In this document: one piece after another, positions 9,981 through 19,024 of the stretch
Layout: each line of letters begins with the position of its first letter
How positions within the stretch are numbered: the stretch's first letter is position 1
DNA from: Caballeronia terrestris
GTDB lineage: Bacteria; Pseudomonadota; Gammaproteobacteria; Burkholderiales; Burkholderiaceae
Direction of reading: 5' to 3'
Assembly: GCF_001544515.1 (NCBI RefSeq)
Contig: NZ_FCOL02000020.1
Coordinates: forward strand, 54,389 to 118,388
DNA: 64,000 bases
Made by a program: the position numbers and the translations under genes
The notes under the pieces: model-generated
What the model saw: only the letters and a program-made list of their open reading frames with translations
Told to the model about the DNA's origin: nothing
Databases searched by the model: none

Positions 9981-10625
9981 TCAACGGCACGCCGCCGATG
10001 GCACCACCGGCGTCACGCGCCCCGCGGGCAGCACACGAAACGGCGCGATGGGGCTGATCACGATCACGCCTTCCCCTGCGCGCACGACGCGTTTTTCGTG
10101 TTCGTTGGTGACGATGATCTCGCCCGCGAACACGACGATCTGATCGCCCTGACACACGGTGTCGTCGCCGCAATCGGTCACCGAGTACTCGGTGCCGCGG
10201 ATGCCGATCGTCGAGGTCGGCGTCTTCAGCTTGTAGTTCTGCCCCTTGCCCTCGCTCGCGACGAGCCCGTCGAGCATGCGCAAGCCGCCTTTCACGAGCG
10301 ACAGGAAGCTGCGGCTTTGTGAGGCATCGGCGGCGGCGTAGTTGAAGTCGTCGACGCGGAAGATCGTGCCCGGCTTCAGGTAGACGCGCTGATGATCGGT
10401 GAAGATCATCACGATTTCCGACCCCGCCGCGGTCTCGACGGTGTCGCCGTTCTCGACCGCGCCGCCGACCGCCGCAAGCCGCTTCGTCCCGCCCGCTGAT
10501 TCGATCGCGACGCTCCCGACCAGCGCCGTGACGGTCGCGACCGGGCCAGCCGCGCCAGCGGGCGCGCTCGTAAAGAGGAGGAGCACTAGGCAGAGGCAGG
10601 AAGCAATCGCACGGAACGGGTTCAC
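9981..10625 (-). CDS. Exported FecR-domain protein
   Basis: 214 residues from a GTG at 10625. The signal peptide is clear (hydrophobic LCLVLLLFTSAPAGAAG, cleavage near residue 26). A FecR-type beta domain follows (VATVTALVGSVAIES, GDTVETAAGSEIVMIF, FRVDDFNY, IGIRGTEYSVTD). Without the N-terminal cytoplasmic tail of true FecR it is more likely a periplasmic structural or ligand-binding domain than an anti-sigma regulator. It sits between tpsB (16-base gap) and the SulP-cNMP gene (19-base gap). FecR-domain proteins recur beside CHASE2 cyclases and TpsB genes, so a shared sensory role is plausible but inferred. Confidence 0.85.
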   Translation of the reverse strand: MNPFRAIASCLCLVLLLFTSAPAGAAGPVATVTALVGSVAIESAGGTKRLAAVGGAVENGDTVETAAGSEIVMIFTDHQRVYLKPGTIFRVDDFNYAAADASQSRSFLSLVKGGLRMLDGLVASEGKGQNYKLKTPTSTIGIRGTEYSVTDCGDDTVCQGDQIVVFAGEIIVTNEHEKRVVRAGEGVIVISPIAPFRVLPAGRVTPVVPSAACR

Positions 10626-10641
10626 GATTTTCGCGGATCAG

Positions 10642-12372
10642 TTAGAACGACTTCGCCAGCGTGAGCCAGAAGCGGTTCGCGTGGCCGGTGCCAAGCGTCG
10701 AGGGCACGTAGCCGAGCGTGTGCGCGTACGACATCATCAGCAGGTAGTTGCCCGGCGCCACGAGCGAGGCGCCGATGCCCCCGCCCGAGAGCCGCAAGTG
10801 GTTCGTCCCCGGCACGAACGGATGCGCGGCGAGCTTGCCGTCGCCGGTATCGAGGAAGCCGAACAGCGTGAAAAGCCCCGGCACGAGCGACTGCCGGATC
10901 GATTGCCGCAGTTCCAGCGTGGCGACGTAGCCTTCGTCGAGCGCGCCGTCGCCGGTGGCGTAGGCGCGTACGGCGTACGGTCCGCCGAGCGACATTTGCT
11001 CCGACGAATCCAGGTTGCGCGAGGTGAACTGGCCGTTGAGCGCGACGAAGACCTGCGTCGCGTCGGTCAGCGCCTGCGTGTGCGTGAACGAGTACACGAA
11101 CTTCGTGAACGCGCCGACGGTCTGCGCGGCCTCCTGCGCGGCCACTTGCTGTGGCTGCGGGTCGGAGAGGCGCAGGTTGCCTTGCTGGACGGTCGTGTCG
11201 AACGTGGTGATGCTGCTGGTGAGCGTCAGGTTGCCCGAGAAACCCAGGCGGCCGACGTCGCTGTTCTTGTCGTCGGCGGTGCCGAAGGCGCCGAGGTTGT
11301 CGGCGAGCAGCTTGTGATCGATACCGAGCGTCGCGTAGACGTTGGCGTTCACCGAGCGCAGCAGCGGATAGCTCAGGTAGGTCGAGACGACGTTCGCGCT
11401 GCCGTGCGCATCGAGCGCGCTGAAATCCCCGCCGACGACATACGTCGAGCGCGTGTAGGCGACGCTCCACGCGAGGCCGCTGCCGCCGAGCGGCAAGGTG
11501 TAGCCGATGTTTCCGTAGGTTTGCCCGGTGATCGACGTGAGGGCGCGCACGCCGAGCTGGTCGCCGAGTCCGAGCGGGTTGTTCCACAGCATCGTGCCGA
11601 TGACGCGCGCCGAGCCCGTCGACGTCTCGCCGAAGTTGTCGACCTGCACGGTGCCCGAGAGCGGACTGGCCGCCGGCACCTGCAAGGTCAGGTCTGACGT
11701 GCCGGGCGCCGCGCCGGGCGAGACCGTCGCGCTGGCGCCGGTGGTGCCGCTCACGTCCTGCATCAGGAGCGTCGCGCGAGCGAGCTTGTTTTCGTCGATC
11801 ACGTCGCCGAGGCGCTCGGGCGTGGCGAAGCGCTTGAGCACCGAATCGCGCGTGCGCGACTGGTTCGCGAGCTCGACCGTACCGTAGCGCCCCTCGCTGA
11901 TCGCGATCCGCACGACGCCGTTGTCGATCTGCTGAGGCGGCACGTAGGCGCGCGCGACCAGATAGCCGTGCGCACGGTAGTACGCGGTGATGCGCGCGGC
12001 GGCGGCATTCAGGTCGTCGAGCGAGCGGGCGGGGCCGGTGTCTTCGGTCAGCAGCGCGAGCAGGTCGGGCGTCGCGATCGCCGTGTTGCCGCTCAGCTCG
12101 AACCGGCTGACGGCGAAGCGAATCCCGCCCGATGACGGCACCGGCGTGGCGGCGGGCGGCGGCGCCACCTGCAGCCGGAAGTCCGACGGCGGCGGCGCGG
12201 GCGCCGGCTGTTGCTGCTGCTCGCGGAGCGTGCTGCCGGCGTTCGGGACGATCTGCGGGACTTGCGCATGCGCGCCGTGGGCGCCGATCGCGAGCGCGAT
12301 CGCCGTCCACCGCATGCGCACGGCATGGCGTTTTCCGGCGCTATCCGAGCGTTTTCGACGATGACGACGCAT
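10642..12372 (-). CDS. TpsB outer-membrane transporter of a two-partner secretion system (ShlB/FhaC/HecB family)
   Basis: 576 residues from the ATG at 12372, which overlaps the tpsA stop codon by one base (TGATG), implying translational coupling. Two in-frame upstream ATGs at 12384 and 12399 would overlap tpsA more. A signal sequence ends near AHGAHA. A proline-rich linker, POTRA-type domains (VSRFELSGNTAIATPDLLALL, VRIAISEGRYGTVEL) and a 16-strand barrel-like region follow, ending in the C-terminal Phe (WLTLAKSF) typical of Omp85-type proteins. It should export the upstream TpsA across the outer membrane. The gene order tpsA-tpsB-fecR-sulP-cyclase, with gaps under 20 bases, indicates one operon. 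Confidence 0.92.
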   Translation of the reverse strand: MRRHRRKRSDSAGKRHAVRMRWTAIALAIGAHGAHAQVPQIVPNAGSTLREQQQQPAPAPPPSDFRLQVAPPPAATPVPSSGGIRFAVSRFELSGNTAIATPDLLALLTEDTGPARSLDDLNAAAARITAYYRAHGYLVARAYVPPQQIDNGVVRIAISEGRYGTVELANQSRTRDSVLKRFATPERLGDVIDENKLARATLLMQDVSGTTGASATVSPGAAPGTSDLTLQVPAASPLSGTVQVDNFGETSTGSARVIGTMLWNNPLGLGDQLGVRALTSITGQTYGNIGYTLPLGGSGLAWSVAYTRSTYVVGGDFSALDAHGSANVVSTYLSYPLLRSVNANVYATLGIDHKLLADNLGAFGTADDKNSDVGRLGFSGNLTLTSSITTFDTTVQQGNLRLSDPQPQQVAAQEAAQTVGAFTKFVYSFTHTQALTDATQVFVALNGQFTSRNLDSSEQMSLGGPYAVRAYATGDGALDEGYVATLELRQSIRQSLVPGLFTLFGFLDTGDGKLAAHPFVPGTNHLRLSGGGIGASLVAPGNYLLMMSYAHTLGYVPSTLGTGHANRFWLTLAKSF

Positions 12373-14702
12373 CACATCCGGCATACGTTGCCGGGCCACG
12401 CGTCGTCGGGCAGGCGGCTGCCGTCGCTCGCGGGGTCGCTCGTCGTCTGGACGACGGGCGTCACGGGCCGCGCCAGGCCGGTGGGGAGCGCGAGCGCCGT
12501 GCGACCGGAATCGTCTGCTGTTTCGGCGGCGACGGTTTGCACCGCGTTGATGACGGCGGGCGCGGTCAGCACGGGTGGCGCGCTCAGCACGGGCGGCTCC
12601 GTCGCGATCGGTGTTGCAGGCGCTTCGGGTGCCTCAGGCGAAATCGGTGGAACAGGCGGAACAGGTGGAACAGGCGGCACGGGTTGCGCCGTCCCCGCGA
12701 CGCGCAGCGTGCCGCCCGACGTGACGACGCGATACCCCGCGGGCAAGGCGGACCCCGGCGTCACGGTGATCGTATAGATGCCGGGCGCCGCGTCCGGCCC
12801 CGTGCCGGCGCTCGACACGGTGAACGTGAACGGCTCGTGCGTCGTGGGGCTGTCGGTAAATGCGTTGCCGTAGGACGCGCCCGTATAGCGCAGGCTCAGC
12901 GACACGTCCTGCGGCCCGAGCACGCGCGTCATGCCGACGGTCTTCGCGATGTCCGGGCTCACGGTCAGCTCGGCCTGTTGCTGCACCGCGAAAACGAAGC
13001 GGTTGCCGCTCGCCGCAGCCGGCACGGCGCTCCCGCTCGACGGCGCCACGCCCCACAACGCGAGGTTGCCGCTTTGCAGGCCGCCGAAGGTGTCGGCGTC
13101 CGGGTTGCTGGAAAAGACGAGCCAGCGTCCATTCGGCGTCGAAATCGCGTTCGGGCCGATGAGGTTGACGAAGCCCGCGTCGGCCACGAGCGTCACCGCG
13201 GTGCCTGTCGCCGTGCTGACGATCGGCGGGTCTAGCGTAATCGTCGGCGCGTGCAAGGTGACCGGGCCGGAAGCCGTGATGCCCGAAACGGTCCCGACCG
13301 CACCCACCGTGAGCGGCACGCTGTCTACGAGCGTGACCGACCCGGCGTTCGCTGCGACGATGCCGATGCGGTTCGATGCATTGTCGAGGCGATACTGGCC
13401 CCGGCTGCCGTCGAGAGCGACGCCTGCCGCCGTGATCGGCGCGGTCTGCGTCACCGTCGCGCTGGTGCCGAATAGCACGACGCCGCCAGGCGCGCTGACC
13501 GGCGCGTTCACGCGGATGCCGTCGCCCGCGACGAGCACGAGCGCGTTCGACGTGTTCCACGTCACGGCATCGTTGATGGCGATCGTGCCGGGGTTCATTG
13601 CGGATGGATCGGCCGATCCGATCGCGACGTTCGTCGTGCCAAGCGCGCGCGAAAGCGCGGCGCCGGTGACGTCCGCGCGGCCTTGTCCGTTGCCGACGTT
13701 GACGTCGCGCGCGGCGATCAGCCAGACACCGGTCGTGCCCTGCGGCGCCGCTGTCGAGAGAACCGCGTCGGGTGCGATCTTCACGCGCGAGCCCGACGTT
13801 TCGATGATGCCGCCGTCGCCCCCGTTCGGCGCCGACGCATCGAGCACGCCGCCGACGAGCGCCGTGCCGCAATCCGCGACGAGCCGGATCACGCCGTTCT
13901 GGCTGACCGCGCTGTGCGCGACGATCACGCCGCTGTTGTTGACGACGCCCGCGAGCACCGCGTCCCGCCCGCTCGCGGCGAGCAGCGCTTGCCCGCCGTC
14001 CGATTCGATAAGGCCGCGATTGGACGCGAGCGCATCGAGCACGCCCTGCTCGACGACGAGCCCGACCATCTGATGATCGCCGAGCGTCACCGTGACGCGG
14101 CTTCCGGCTGCGATTGCCGCGTAGCCGCCCGGCGTTTTGATCGAGCCGTCGTTCACGGCGCGCCGTCCGATCAGCGCGACGTATCCGCCCTGCGCGGCGG
14201 CGATCGAGCCCTGGTTGACGACGGCGCCGCCGTCGCCGTCCTTGTGGAACGCGTAGCGGCCGTGCAGGAAATCGCGGTTCGAGATCTGAAGCGTAGACGC
14301 GATCAACCCGCCGACATTGACCGTCGATCCCGCGCCGAACAGCACGCCGCGCGGATTGACGATGAACACCTGCCCGTTGGCGTCGAGCCGGCCTAGCAGC
14401 ACGGACGGATTCTGTCCGACGACGCGATTCAATGCGATCGCCTGCGCGCCCGGCTGACTGAACGTAATCGATTCGTTGGGACGCGTGCCGAACGAATTCC
14501 AGTCGATCACGAGCCGGCTGGAGTTCTGCTGCACTGCCGTATTCGACCCGCTCGCCGAAATCGAACCCGAACCGGCGACGACTTGCCCCCCGCCCGGCGC
14601 GGCGATCGCGCACGTGCTGGAAGCGCAAAGAGCGGTGATCAAGGCCAGGCGTACCCGGCCGATGCCGCGCGGCTCGCGGCATGCAGCGACTGTGCCCGTC
14701 AT
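12372..14702 (-). CDS. TpsA filamentous haemagglutinin-like exoprotein with MBG-like domain
   Basis: 776 residues, short for a TpsA. A long signal peptide (cleavage near CAIAAPGGG) precedes a TPS domain with hallmark features: SRLVIDWNSFGTRPNESITF, NRVVGQNPSVLLGRLDANGQ and VFIVNPRGVLFGAGSTVNVGG. The middle is beta-helix-like sequence (repeated ASGRDAVLAG/NNSGVIVA-type turns). An MBG-like domain follows near 590-690 (LTVSPDIAKTVGM, YTITVTPGSALPAGY). Next is a (PPVPPVP) spacer, then an Ala/Pro/Val-rich tail with few contact-type domains. It is presumably secreted by the overlapping tpsB. No toxin domain, CdiA VENN motif or immunity gene is visible, so adhesion or matrix use is more likely than contact-dependent inhibition. 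Confidence 0.9.
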   Translation of the reverse strand: MTGTVAACREPRGIGRVRLALITALCASSTCAIAAPGGGQVVAGSGSISASGSNTAVQQNSSRLVIDWNSFGTRPNESITFSQPGAQAIALNRVVGQNPSVLLGRLDANGQVFIVNPRGVLFGAGSTVNVGGLIASTLQISNRDFLHGRYAFHKDGDGGAVVNQGSIAAAQGGYVALIGRRAVNDGSIKTPGGYAAIAAGSRVTVTLGDHQMVGLVVEQGVLDALASNRGLIESDGGQALLAASGRDAVLAGVVNNSGVIVAHSAVSQNGVIRLVADCGTALVGGVLDASAPNGGDGGIIETSGSRVKIAPDAVLSTAAPQGTTGVWLIAARDVNVGNGQGRADVTGAALSRALGTTNVAIGSADPSAMNPGTIAINDAVTWNTSNALVLVAGDGIRVNAPVSAPGGVVLFGTSATVTQTAPITAAGVALDGSRGQYRLDNASNRIGIVAANAGSVTLVDSVPLTVGAVGTVSGITASGPVTLHAPTITLDPPIVSTATGTAVTLVADAGFVNLIGPNAISTPNGRWLVFSSNPDADTFGGLQSGNLALWGVAPSSGSAVPAAASGNRFVFAVQQQAELTVSPDIAKTVGMTRVLGPQDVSLSLRYTGASYGNAFTDSPTTHEPFTFTVSSAGTGPDAAPGIYTITVTPGSALPAGYRVVTSGGTLRVAGTAQPVPPVPPVPPVPPISPEAPEAPATPIATEPPVLSAPPVLTAPAVINAVQTVAAETADDSGRTALALPTGLARPVTPVVQTTSDPASDGSRLPDDAWPGNVCRM

Positions 14703-14884
14703 GGTTCGGATCCCGTGACAGTTCGTTCTATTGTTGCGGGGTTGCTTGATGCGTCATGCGCGGCGAACGCGGAGGCGGTGACGACGCAGCGAATCCATTG
14801 ATCAGTGTAGTGAACCAGCGGCCGCTTTTAAATGCGTTTTCTGTAAATGCGTGCGGTGCGATTCGTCTGCGGATTGCGCGTACT
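14703..14884. other. Intergenic region between tpsA start and the GntR gene stop
   Basis: About 180 bases with no credible gene. It should hold the tpsA operon promoter (read leftward). AT-richer DNA lies around 14820-14845, but no convincing -35/-10 pair or terminator stem was recognised. Confidence 0.4.
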
Positions 14885-15661
14885 TCAGCTTTGATAGCGA
14901 GAATCGTCGGGTTTGAAGCGGCATCCCAGCCGATAGCGCGACCCGGGATGCACGAAACGCGCGAACGTCACCGCGACGCTGCCCGTCCACGTGCGGCGCA
15001 CGAGCGTGAGGCAAGGTTCGTGCGCCGCGATTTCGAGCAGATCGGCTTCGGAGCGCGTCGGCAGGCACGCATCGACGACGTGCTCGATTTCGTGCGCGGG
15101 CACCGTCGCCGAGAGATATTCGGAAGGCCGCACCGACGTGAAATCCTGATCGAGAAACGCGGGCGCGACGGCCGGGTTCACGTAGCGGTCTTCGAGTCGC
15201 ACGGGCACGCCGTTCTCGCGATGCACACAGATCAGATGAAACACCGACGAACTCGGCGGCAGGCTCAAAGCATTCGATACCGCGGGCGGCGCGCTCTCGC
15301 GTTGCACGAGCAGCGTTTCGTAGGTGTATTCGTGGCCGCGCGCGCGAATCTCGTCGCCGATGTGCGCGATCATCAAGAGCGTCGACTGCGGCTTCGCTTC
15401 GGCGACGAACGTGCCGACGCCCGACAGGCGCGTGATCCAGCCTTCGCCGGTGAGTTCGCGCAGCGCGCGGTTGATCGTCATGCGCGAGACGCCGAGCGAT
15501 TCGACGAGGTTCAGCTCCGACGGAATGCGATCGCCCGGCTGCCATGTGCCCGCTTCGATCTTGCCGCGGATGTAGGTCTTGACCTGCGCATAGCGCGCGA
15601 GCGGGGCTTCGGGTTCGGTAAGAGAGGCTTCCGGAGGTGGTGCGTGCATCGTTCCCGACAT
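14885..15661 (-). CDS. GntR-family regulator, HutC/FarR subfamily
   Basis: 258 residues from the ATG at 15661 (GAGGAGAAGG just upstream). A winged-helix GntR domain spans about 20-90 (KIEAGTWQPGDRIPSEL, GVSRMTINRALRELTGEGW). A UbiC/HutC-type effector domain follows to the C-terminus (LICVHRENGVPVRLEDRYVNP). It is the last gene of the minus-strand ABC operon, 50 bases after the ATPase gene. HutC-type proteins bind sequences centred on GTATATAC; two such sites lie in the divergent promoter region at 18861 and 18970. It is therefore the probable autoregulated local repressor of importer and enzymes. The effector is unknown; histidine/urocanate is not implied, since no hut genes are nearby. Confidence 0.9.
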   Translation of the reverse strand: MSGTMHAPPPEASLTEPEAPLARYAQVKTYIRGKIEAGTWQPGDRIPSELNLVESLGVSRMTINRALRELTGEGWITRLSGVGTFVAEAKPQSTLLMIAHIGDEIRARGHEYTYETLLVQRESAPPAVSNALSLPPSSSVFHLICVHRENGVPVRLEDRYVNPAVAPAFLDQDFTSVRPSEYLSATVPAHEIEHVVDACLPTRSEADLLEIAAHEPCLTLVRRTWTGSVAVTFARFVHPGSRYRLGCRFKPDDSRYQS

Positions 15662-15711
15662 GGCGCCTTCTCCTCAGTCAAGCGTTGCACGCACGATGCG
15701 CGTCGTCTTGC

Positions 15712-16581
15712 TCACAGCGGCGTCCCTTCGCTGCCGCGCGTCCAGAACGCGTTGCGGTCGAAGTAGTTCTGCAGGAACTGGCGCAGGCGCGGATGCTCCG
15801 CGTCGTGGAAGACTTCGCGCGGACGGCCCTGCACGGCGATGCGTCCCTGATCGATAAACATGACCTTGTCGGCGACTTGCGCGGCGAAGCCCATCTCGTG
15901 CGTGACGACGGCCATCGTCATGCCGTCGCGCGCAAGCTGCTTCATCACCTGCAGCACCTCGCCGACGAGTTCGGGATCGAGCGCGGACGTCGGCTCGTCG
16001 AAGAGCATGATGTGCGGCTCCATCGCGAGCGCGCGCGCAATCGCGACGCGCTGTTGCTGTCCGCCAGAGAGCTTCGCGGGATACGCGTCGCCCTTGTGCG
16101 CGAGGCCGACGGTGTCGAGCATTGCGTTGGCGCGCTGCTTCGCCTGCGCGCGCGGCAAGCGGCGCACGCGCAGTAGCGCCTCCATTACGTTTTCGAGCGC
16201 GGTCATGTGTGGCCATAGATTGAACTGCTGGAACACCATCCCGATGTTGCGCCGCACGCGATTGATTTGGCCCTGCGACGCGCGTACGCGCCGGCCGTTG
16301 CGCTCGCCATAGCCAAGCAGTTCCCCTTCGATGCGCACCTCGCCTTCGTCGTAGGTTTCGAGCGCCGCGAGACAGCGCAGCAGCGTGCTCTTGCCCGACC
16401 CCGACGGACCGATGATGCACACGACTTCCGATCGCCCGATGTCGAGATCGACGCCGCGTAGCACTTCCACTTCACCGAAGCGCTTGCCGAGGTTGCGCAC
16501 TTCGATCAGCGGCGCGGGCGGCGGCACTTCGAGCACGGCGGGCTCGGAGGCGGGGGCGGGGAGATCGATCATGACGGTCAT
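15712..16581 (-). CDS. Polar amino-acid ABC transporter, ATP-binding subunit (HisP/GlnQ type)
   Basis: 289 residues starting MTVMIDLP. The frame is open far upstream, but homology begins near [19 protein letters not shown]. Walker A is GPSGSGKST, the signature is [15 protein letters not shown], Walker B is [13 protein letters not shown], and the H-loop is VVTHEMGF. It energises import by the two adjacent permeases. A Pro/Ala-rich extension of about 30 residues precedes the domain. The position between permease genes and gntR supports one operon from 18798 to 14885. Confidence 0.93.
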   Translation of the reverse strand: MTVMIDLPAPASEPAVLEVPPPAPLIEVRNLGKRFGEVEVLRGVDLDIGRSEVVCIIGPSGSGKSTLLRCLAALETYDEGEVRIEGELLGYGERNGRRVRASQGQINRVRRNIGMVFQQFNLWPHMTALENVMEALLRVRRLPRAQAKQRANAMLDTVGLAHKGDAYPAKLSGGQQQRVAIARALAMEPHIMLFDEPTSALDPELVGEVLQVMKQLARDGMTMAVVTHEMGFAAQVADKVMFIDQGRIAVQGRPREVFHDAEHPRLRQFLQNYFDRNAFWTRGSEGTPL

Positions 16582-16607
16582 CGGTTTACCTGGTATCCAT
16601 CCATGAA

Positions 16608-17270
16608 TCACGCCATGAAGCGCGTGAGCCGAGCTTCGGCCCAGAGTCCCGCGCGCGACGCGAGTTCGACGAGCAGCAGATAGCAGACGCACAGCGCGAG
16701 CAGCGTCTCCACGAAGGCGAACGTCGCCGAGCCGATGCCCGTCATCACGAACGTGAGCTCGGGAACGGTCACGATGGAGAGCACCGCCGTCTCCTTGCTG
16801 AGCACGATGATCAGGTTGACGAGCGCGGGCACGATCAGCACGAACATCTGCGGAATCTGGATGCGCACGACAGCCTGCCAGCGCGACATGCCAAGACATG
16901 ACGCCGCTTCCAGATGCCCCGGCGGCACCGATCGAAAGCCCGAACGGAACGCTTCGGCGAAATACGCGCTGCCATAGAGGCCGAGGCCGAGCACGCCCGC
17001 TGTCATTGGTTCGAGCGTGATGCCGAACGACGGTCCGCCGTAGTACAGCAAAAAGAGCTGCACGAGAAACGGCGTGCCGCGAAAGAGTTCGATGTATGCG
17101 CGCAGAATGCCGCGCACCCATCGGCCGCATACGAGTTGCAGGAGCGCAATGACGAAACCGATCGCGAGCCCCAGCACGACGCCCGCGATCCAGGTGCCAA
17201 GCGTCGTCGCGAGTCCGGCGCCGATCGCGGGCAGATTGTGCGTGATGACGGACGGATCGAATTGCTGCAT
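16608..17270 (-). CDS. Polar amino-acid ABC transporter permease (HisM/GlnP type)
   Basis: 220 residues with about five transmembrane helices. The EAA-type coupling loop is [21 protein letters not shown], followed by [19 protein letters not shown], typical of HisMQ permeases; the N-terminal region carries [19 protein letters not shown]. It starts 9 bases after the upstream permease gene ends and is followed 26 bases later by the ATPase. It probably forms a heterodimer with the 17280-17930 product. Confidence 0.92.
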   Translation of the reverse strand: MQQFDPSVITHNLPAIGAGLATTLGTWIAGVVLGLAIGFVIALLQLVCGRWVRGILRAYIELFRGTPFLVQLFLLYYGGPSFGITLEPMTAGVLGLGLYGSAYFAEAFRSGFRSVPPGHLEAASCLGMSRWQAVVRIQIPQMFVLIVPALVNLIIVLSKETAVLSIVTVPELTFVMTGIGSATFAFVETLLALCVCYLLLVELASRAGLWAEARLTRFMA

Positions 17271-17279
17271 GACGTGGCC

Positions 17280-17930
17280 TCAGGCGTGCTGCAACCGGAC
17301 TTCGGCGGCATGCGCGACGAGCGAGAGCGCGCCGCAGATCACGAAGTAGATGATGCCCGCGGCGACATACGCTTCGAGCGGCCGATAAGTGCTCGCGGCG
17401 ATGTTCTGCGCGGTGCGCGTGATCTCCGCGATGCCGACCACCGAGATCAGCGACGACGCCTTGATGAGCAGCACCATCTCGTTGACGAGCGACGGCAGCG
17501 TCAGCTTGAACGCCTGCGGGACGAGGACGCGGCGCAGGGTATCCAAGGGCGCGAGGCCGAGCATGCGCGCCGCTTCGATCTGCCCCGGCGCGATGCTGAG
17601 GAACCCGCCGCGCAAGATCTCAGCGATGTACGACGCGGAGCAAAGCGAAACCGCGCTGATCGCCGCGACGAGCGGCGGCACGTTGATGCCTGCGAACGGC
17701 AGCAGGTAATAGACGAGCAGCAATTGCACGAGCATCGGCACGCCGCGAAAGAAGAACACGTACGCGCCACCGGCCATGCGCCACGCGCGATGCGGCGAGA
17801 GCCGCGCCGAGCACACGCCGATCGCCACGAAGAAGCCGATCACGAGCCCGGCGAGCGAGATGCCGATGGTCGCGACCGCCGCCTGCAACAGCAGCGGAAT
17901 GCCTTGTAGGAAGACGGTCATGCTGAACAT
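17280..17930 (-). CDS. Polar amino-acid ABC transporter permease (HisQ/GlnP type)
   Basis: 216 residues with about five transmembrane helices. The family motif [20 protein letters not shown] and the coupling loop [21 protein letters not shown] are present. An alternative start lies three codons downstream (MTVFLQG). It pairs with the next permease gene. The 40-base gap to the binding-protein gene and 9-base gap to the next permease fit co-transcription. Confidence 0.92.
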   Translation of the reverse strand: MFSMTVFLQGIPLLLQAAVATIGISLAGLVIGFFVAIGVCSARLSPHRAWRMAGGAYVFFFRGVPMLVQLLLVYYLLPFAGINVPPLVAAISAVSLCSASYIAEILRGGFLSIAPGQIEAARMLGLAPLDTLRRVLVPQAFKLTLPSLVNEMVLLIKASSLISVVGIAEITRTAQNIAASTYRPLEAYVAAGIIYFVICGALSLVAHAAEVRLQHA

Positions 17931-17970
17931 AGCGGGTCCGTGTTCAGTGCTTTTTTGGCCTGACGCCGGA

Positions 17971-18798
17971 TCAGTAGTTCGGCGTGGGCAGCGTCGCGGG
18001 GACTTCCATCGCTACGCCGAACCATTTCTTTTGCAGCGTTGCAAGGCGGCCGTCTTTGCTGAGTTTGAGTAGTGCGTTGTTGAAGGCATCAGCGAGCGGC
18101 TTGCTGTCCGCGTCCTTGCGCAGGCAGTACGCGAAATACACTTTCGCACCGAACGGCGGCTGCACCACGGCGAACGTCTCGGGCCGCTGCTTCGCGACAT
18201 ACGCGATGTTGGTCATCGAATTGGCAACCGCGACGATACGGCCCGCCGCAAGGTCCGCGTAGGCCTGGTTGTTGTCGACGTATTCGCGGATTTCCGGCGG
18301 CTTCGGCAGGGTGGCCGCGTAGGTCTTGAGCTGGTCGAGCTGCGCGGAGCCCTTGCCGCCGCCGACCGTCTTGCCCGCTACATCGGACGATTGCTTGAGG
18401 CTCGAATCGTTGGCGCGCTTGAGGAAGGCGTCGGTGGCGTCGGCGACGGGGAGCGTGTACGTGTAGCGCTCCATGCGCGCCTTCGTGACCGTGATCGGGC
18501 CGCCGACCATGTCGAACTTGCCGGCTTCGAGGCCGGGGAGCACGCTCGGCCACGGCAGGTCGATGAAGCGCACCTTCACGCCCATCTCCTTGCCGATTTC
18601 GGCGAAGAGGTCCTTGTTGAAGCCCGCTTGCTGACCGTTCTCGAGGAAGTCGAACGGGGCGAACTGCATCTCCGTGCCGACGACTAGCTCGCCCGCTTTC
18701 TTGACCTTCGCGAGTTGATCTTCGGCGTGGGCGCACACGCTCGCGGCGCACAGTGCCAGCATCAGCACACGACTTTTCCAGCCTGCAAGGACTTTCAT
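17971..18798 (-). CDS. Periplasmic amino-acid-binding protein of the ABC importer (SBP family 3)
   Basis: 275 residues from the ATG at 18798, preceded by GGAG nine bases upstream; an in-frame earlier start at 18888 would cover the promoter and is less likely. The signal peptide ends at ASVCAHA/EDQ. The mature protein has family-3 hallmarks: GELVVGTEMQFAPFDF, GFNKDLFAEIGKEMGV, PGLEAGKFDMVGGPITVT. First gene of the importer operon. The ligand cannot be read from sequence; the neighbouring oxygenase and 2-hydroxyacid dehydrogenase suggest a catabolised amino acid or derivative. Confidence 0.93.
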   Translation of the reverse strand: MKVLAGWKSRVLMLALCAASVCAHAEDQLAKVKKAGELVVGTEMQFAPFDFLENGQQAGFNKDLFAEIGKEMGVKVRFIDLPWPSVLPGLEAGKFDMVGGPITVTKARMERYTYTLPVADATDAFLKRANDSSLKQSSDVAGKTVGGGKGSAQLDQLKTYAATLPKPPEIREYVDNNQAYADLAAGRIVAVANSMTNIAYVAKQRPETFAVVQPPFGAKVYFAYCLRKDADSKPLADAFNNALLKLSKDGRLATLQKKWFGVAMEVPATLPTPNY

Positions 18799-18859
18799 GA
18801 GTGAGTCTCCGGAGGTGCGAAGCGGGTTTTTTTCGTCGAATAGCGTGAGGTTGCGAGGC

Positions 18860-18888
18860 AGTATATACCGCGAAATTTCAGCGGCCAA
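18860..18888 (-). promoter_or_regulatory. Promoter of the ABC importer operon with overlapping GTATATAC operator
   Basis: Read leftward: TTGGCC (18888-18883), a 17-base spacer, then TATACT (18865-18860). The palindrome GTATATAC at 18861-18868 overlaps the -10 box and is part of the longer GCGGTATATAC on this strand. Fits repression by the HutC-type GntR protein of the same operon. Confidence 0.65.
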
Positions 18889-18949
18889 AAAGAAAAAACG
18901 GGTGGGAAACCCTTAGAAGAAGCGCCGTCTTTTTGCGCTGCACCGCAAC

Positions 18950-18978
18950 TTGCACCTCACGAATTGGCGGTATATACA
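18950..18978 (+). promoter_or_regulatory. Promoter of the oxygenase/dehydrogenase operon with overlapping GTATATAC operator
   Basis: TTGCAC (18950-18955), a 17-base spacer, then TATACA (18973-18978). GTATATAC at 18970-18977 overlaps the -10 box, inside GCGGTATATAC. It mirrors the site of the divergent importer promoter. It also argues against the in-frame start at 18950 for the downstream gene. Confidence 0.65.
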
Positions 18979-19024
18979 ACCGGTGACGCGCCCTGTATCT
19001 CTGTCATTCACGAGGACCCCGCCG

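Noticed and set aside
12372..14702. A contact-dependent inhibition (CdiA) system.
   Set aside because: The exoprotein is only 776 residues, has no VENN-type toxin module and no immunity gene follows; tpsB and FecR come next instead.
14885..15661. HutC, the histidine-utilisation repressor.
   Set aside because: No hutU/H/I/G genes are present. Only subfamily membership and the GTATATAC sites support a HutC-type protein.
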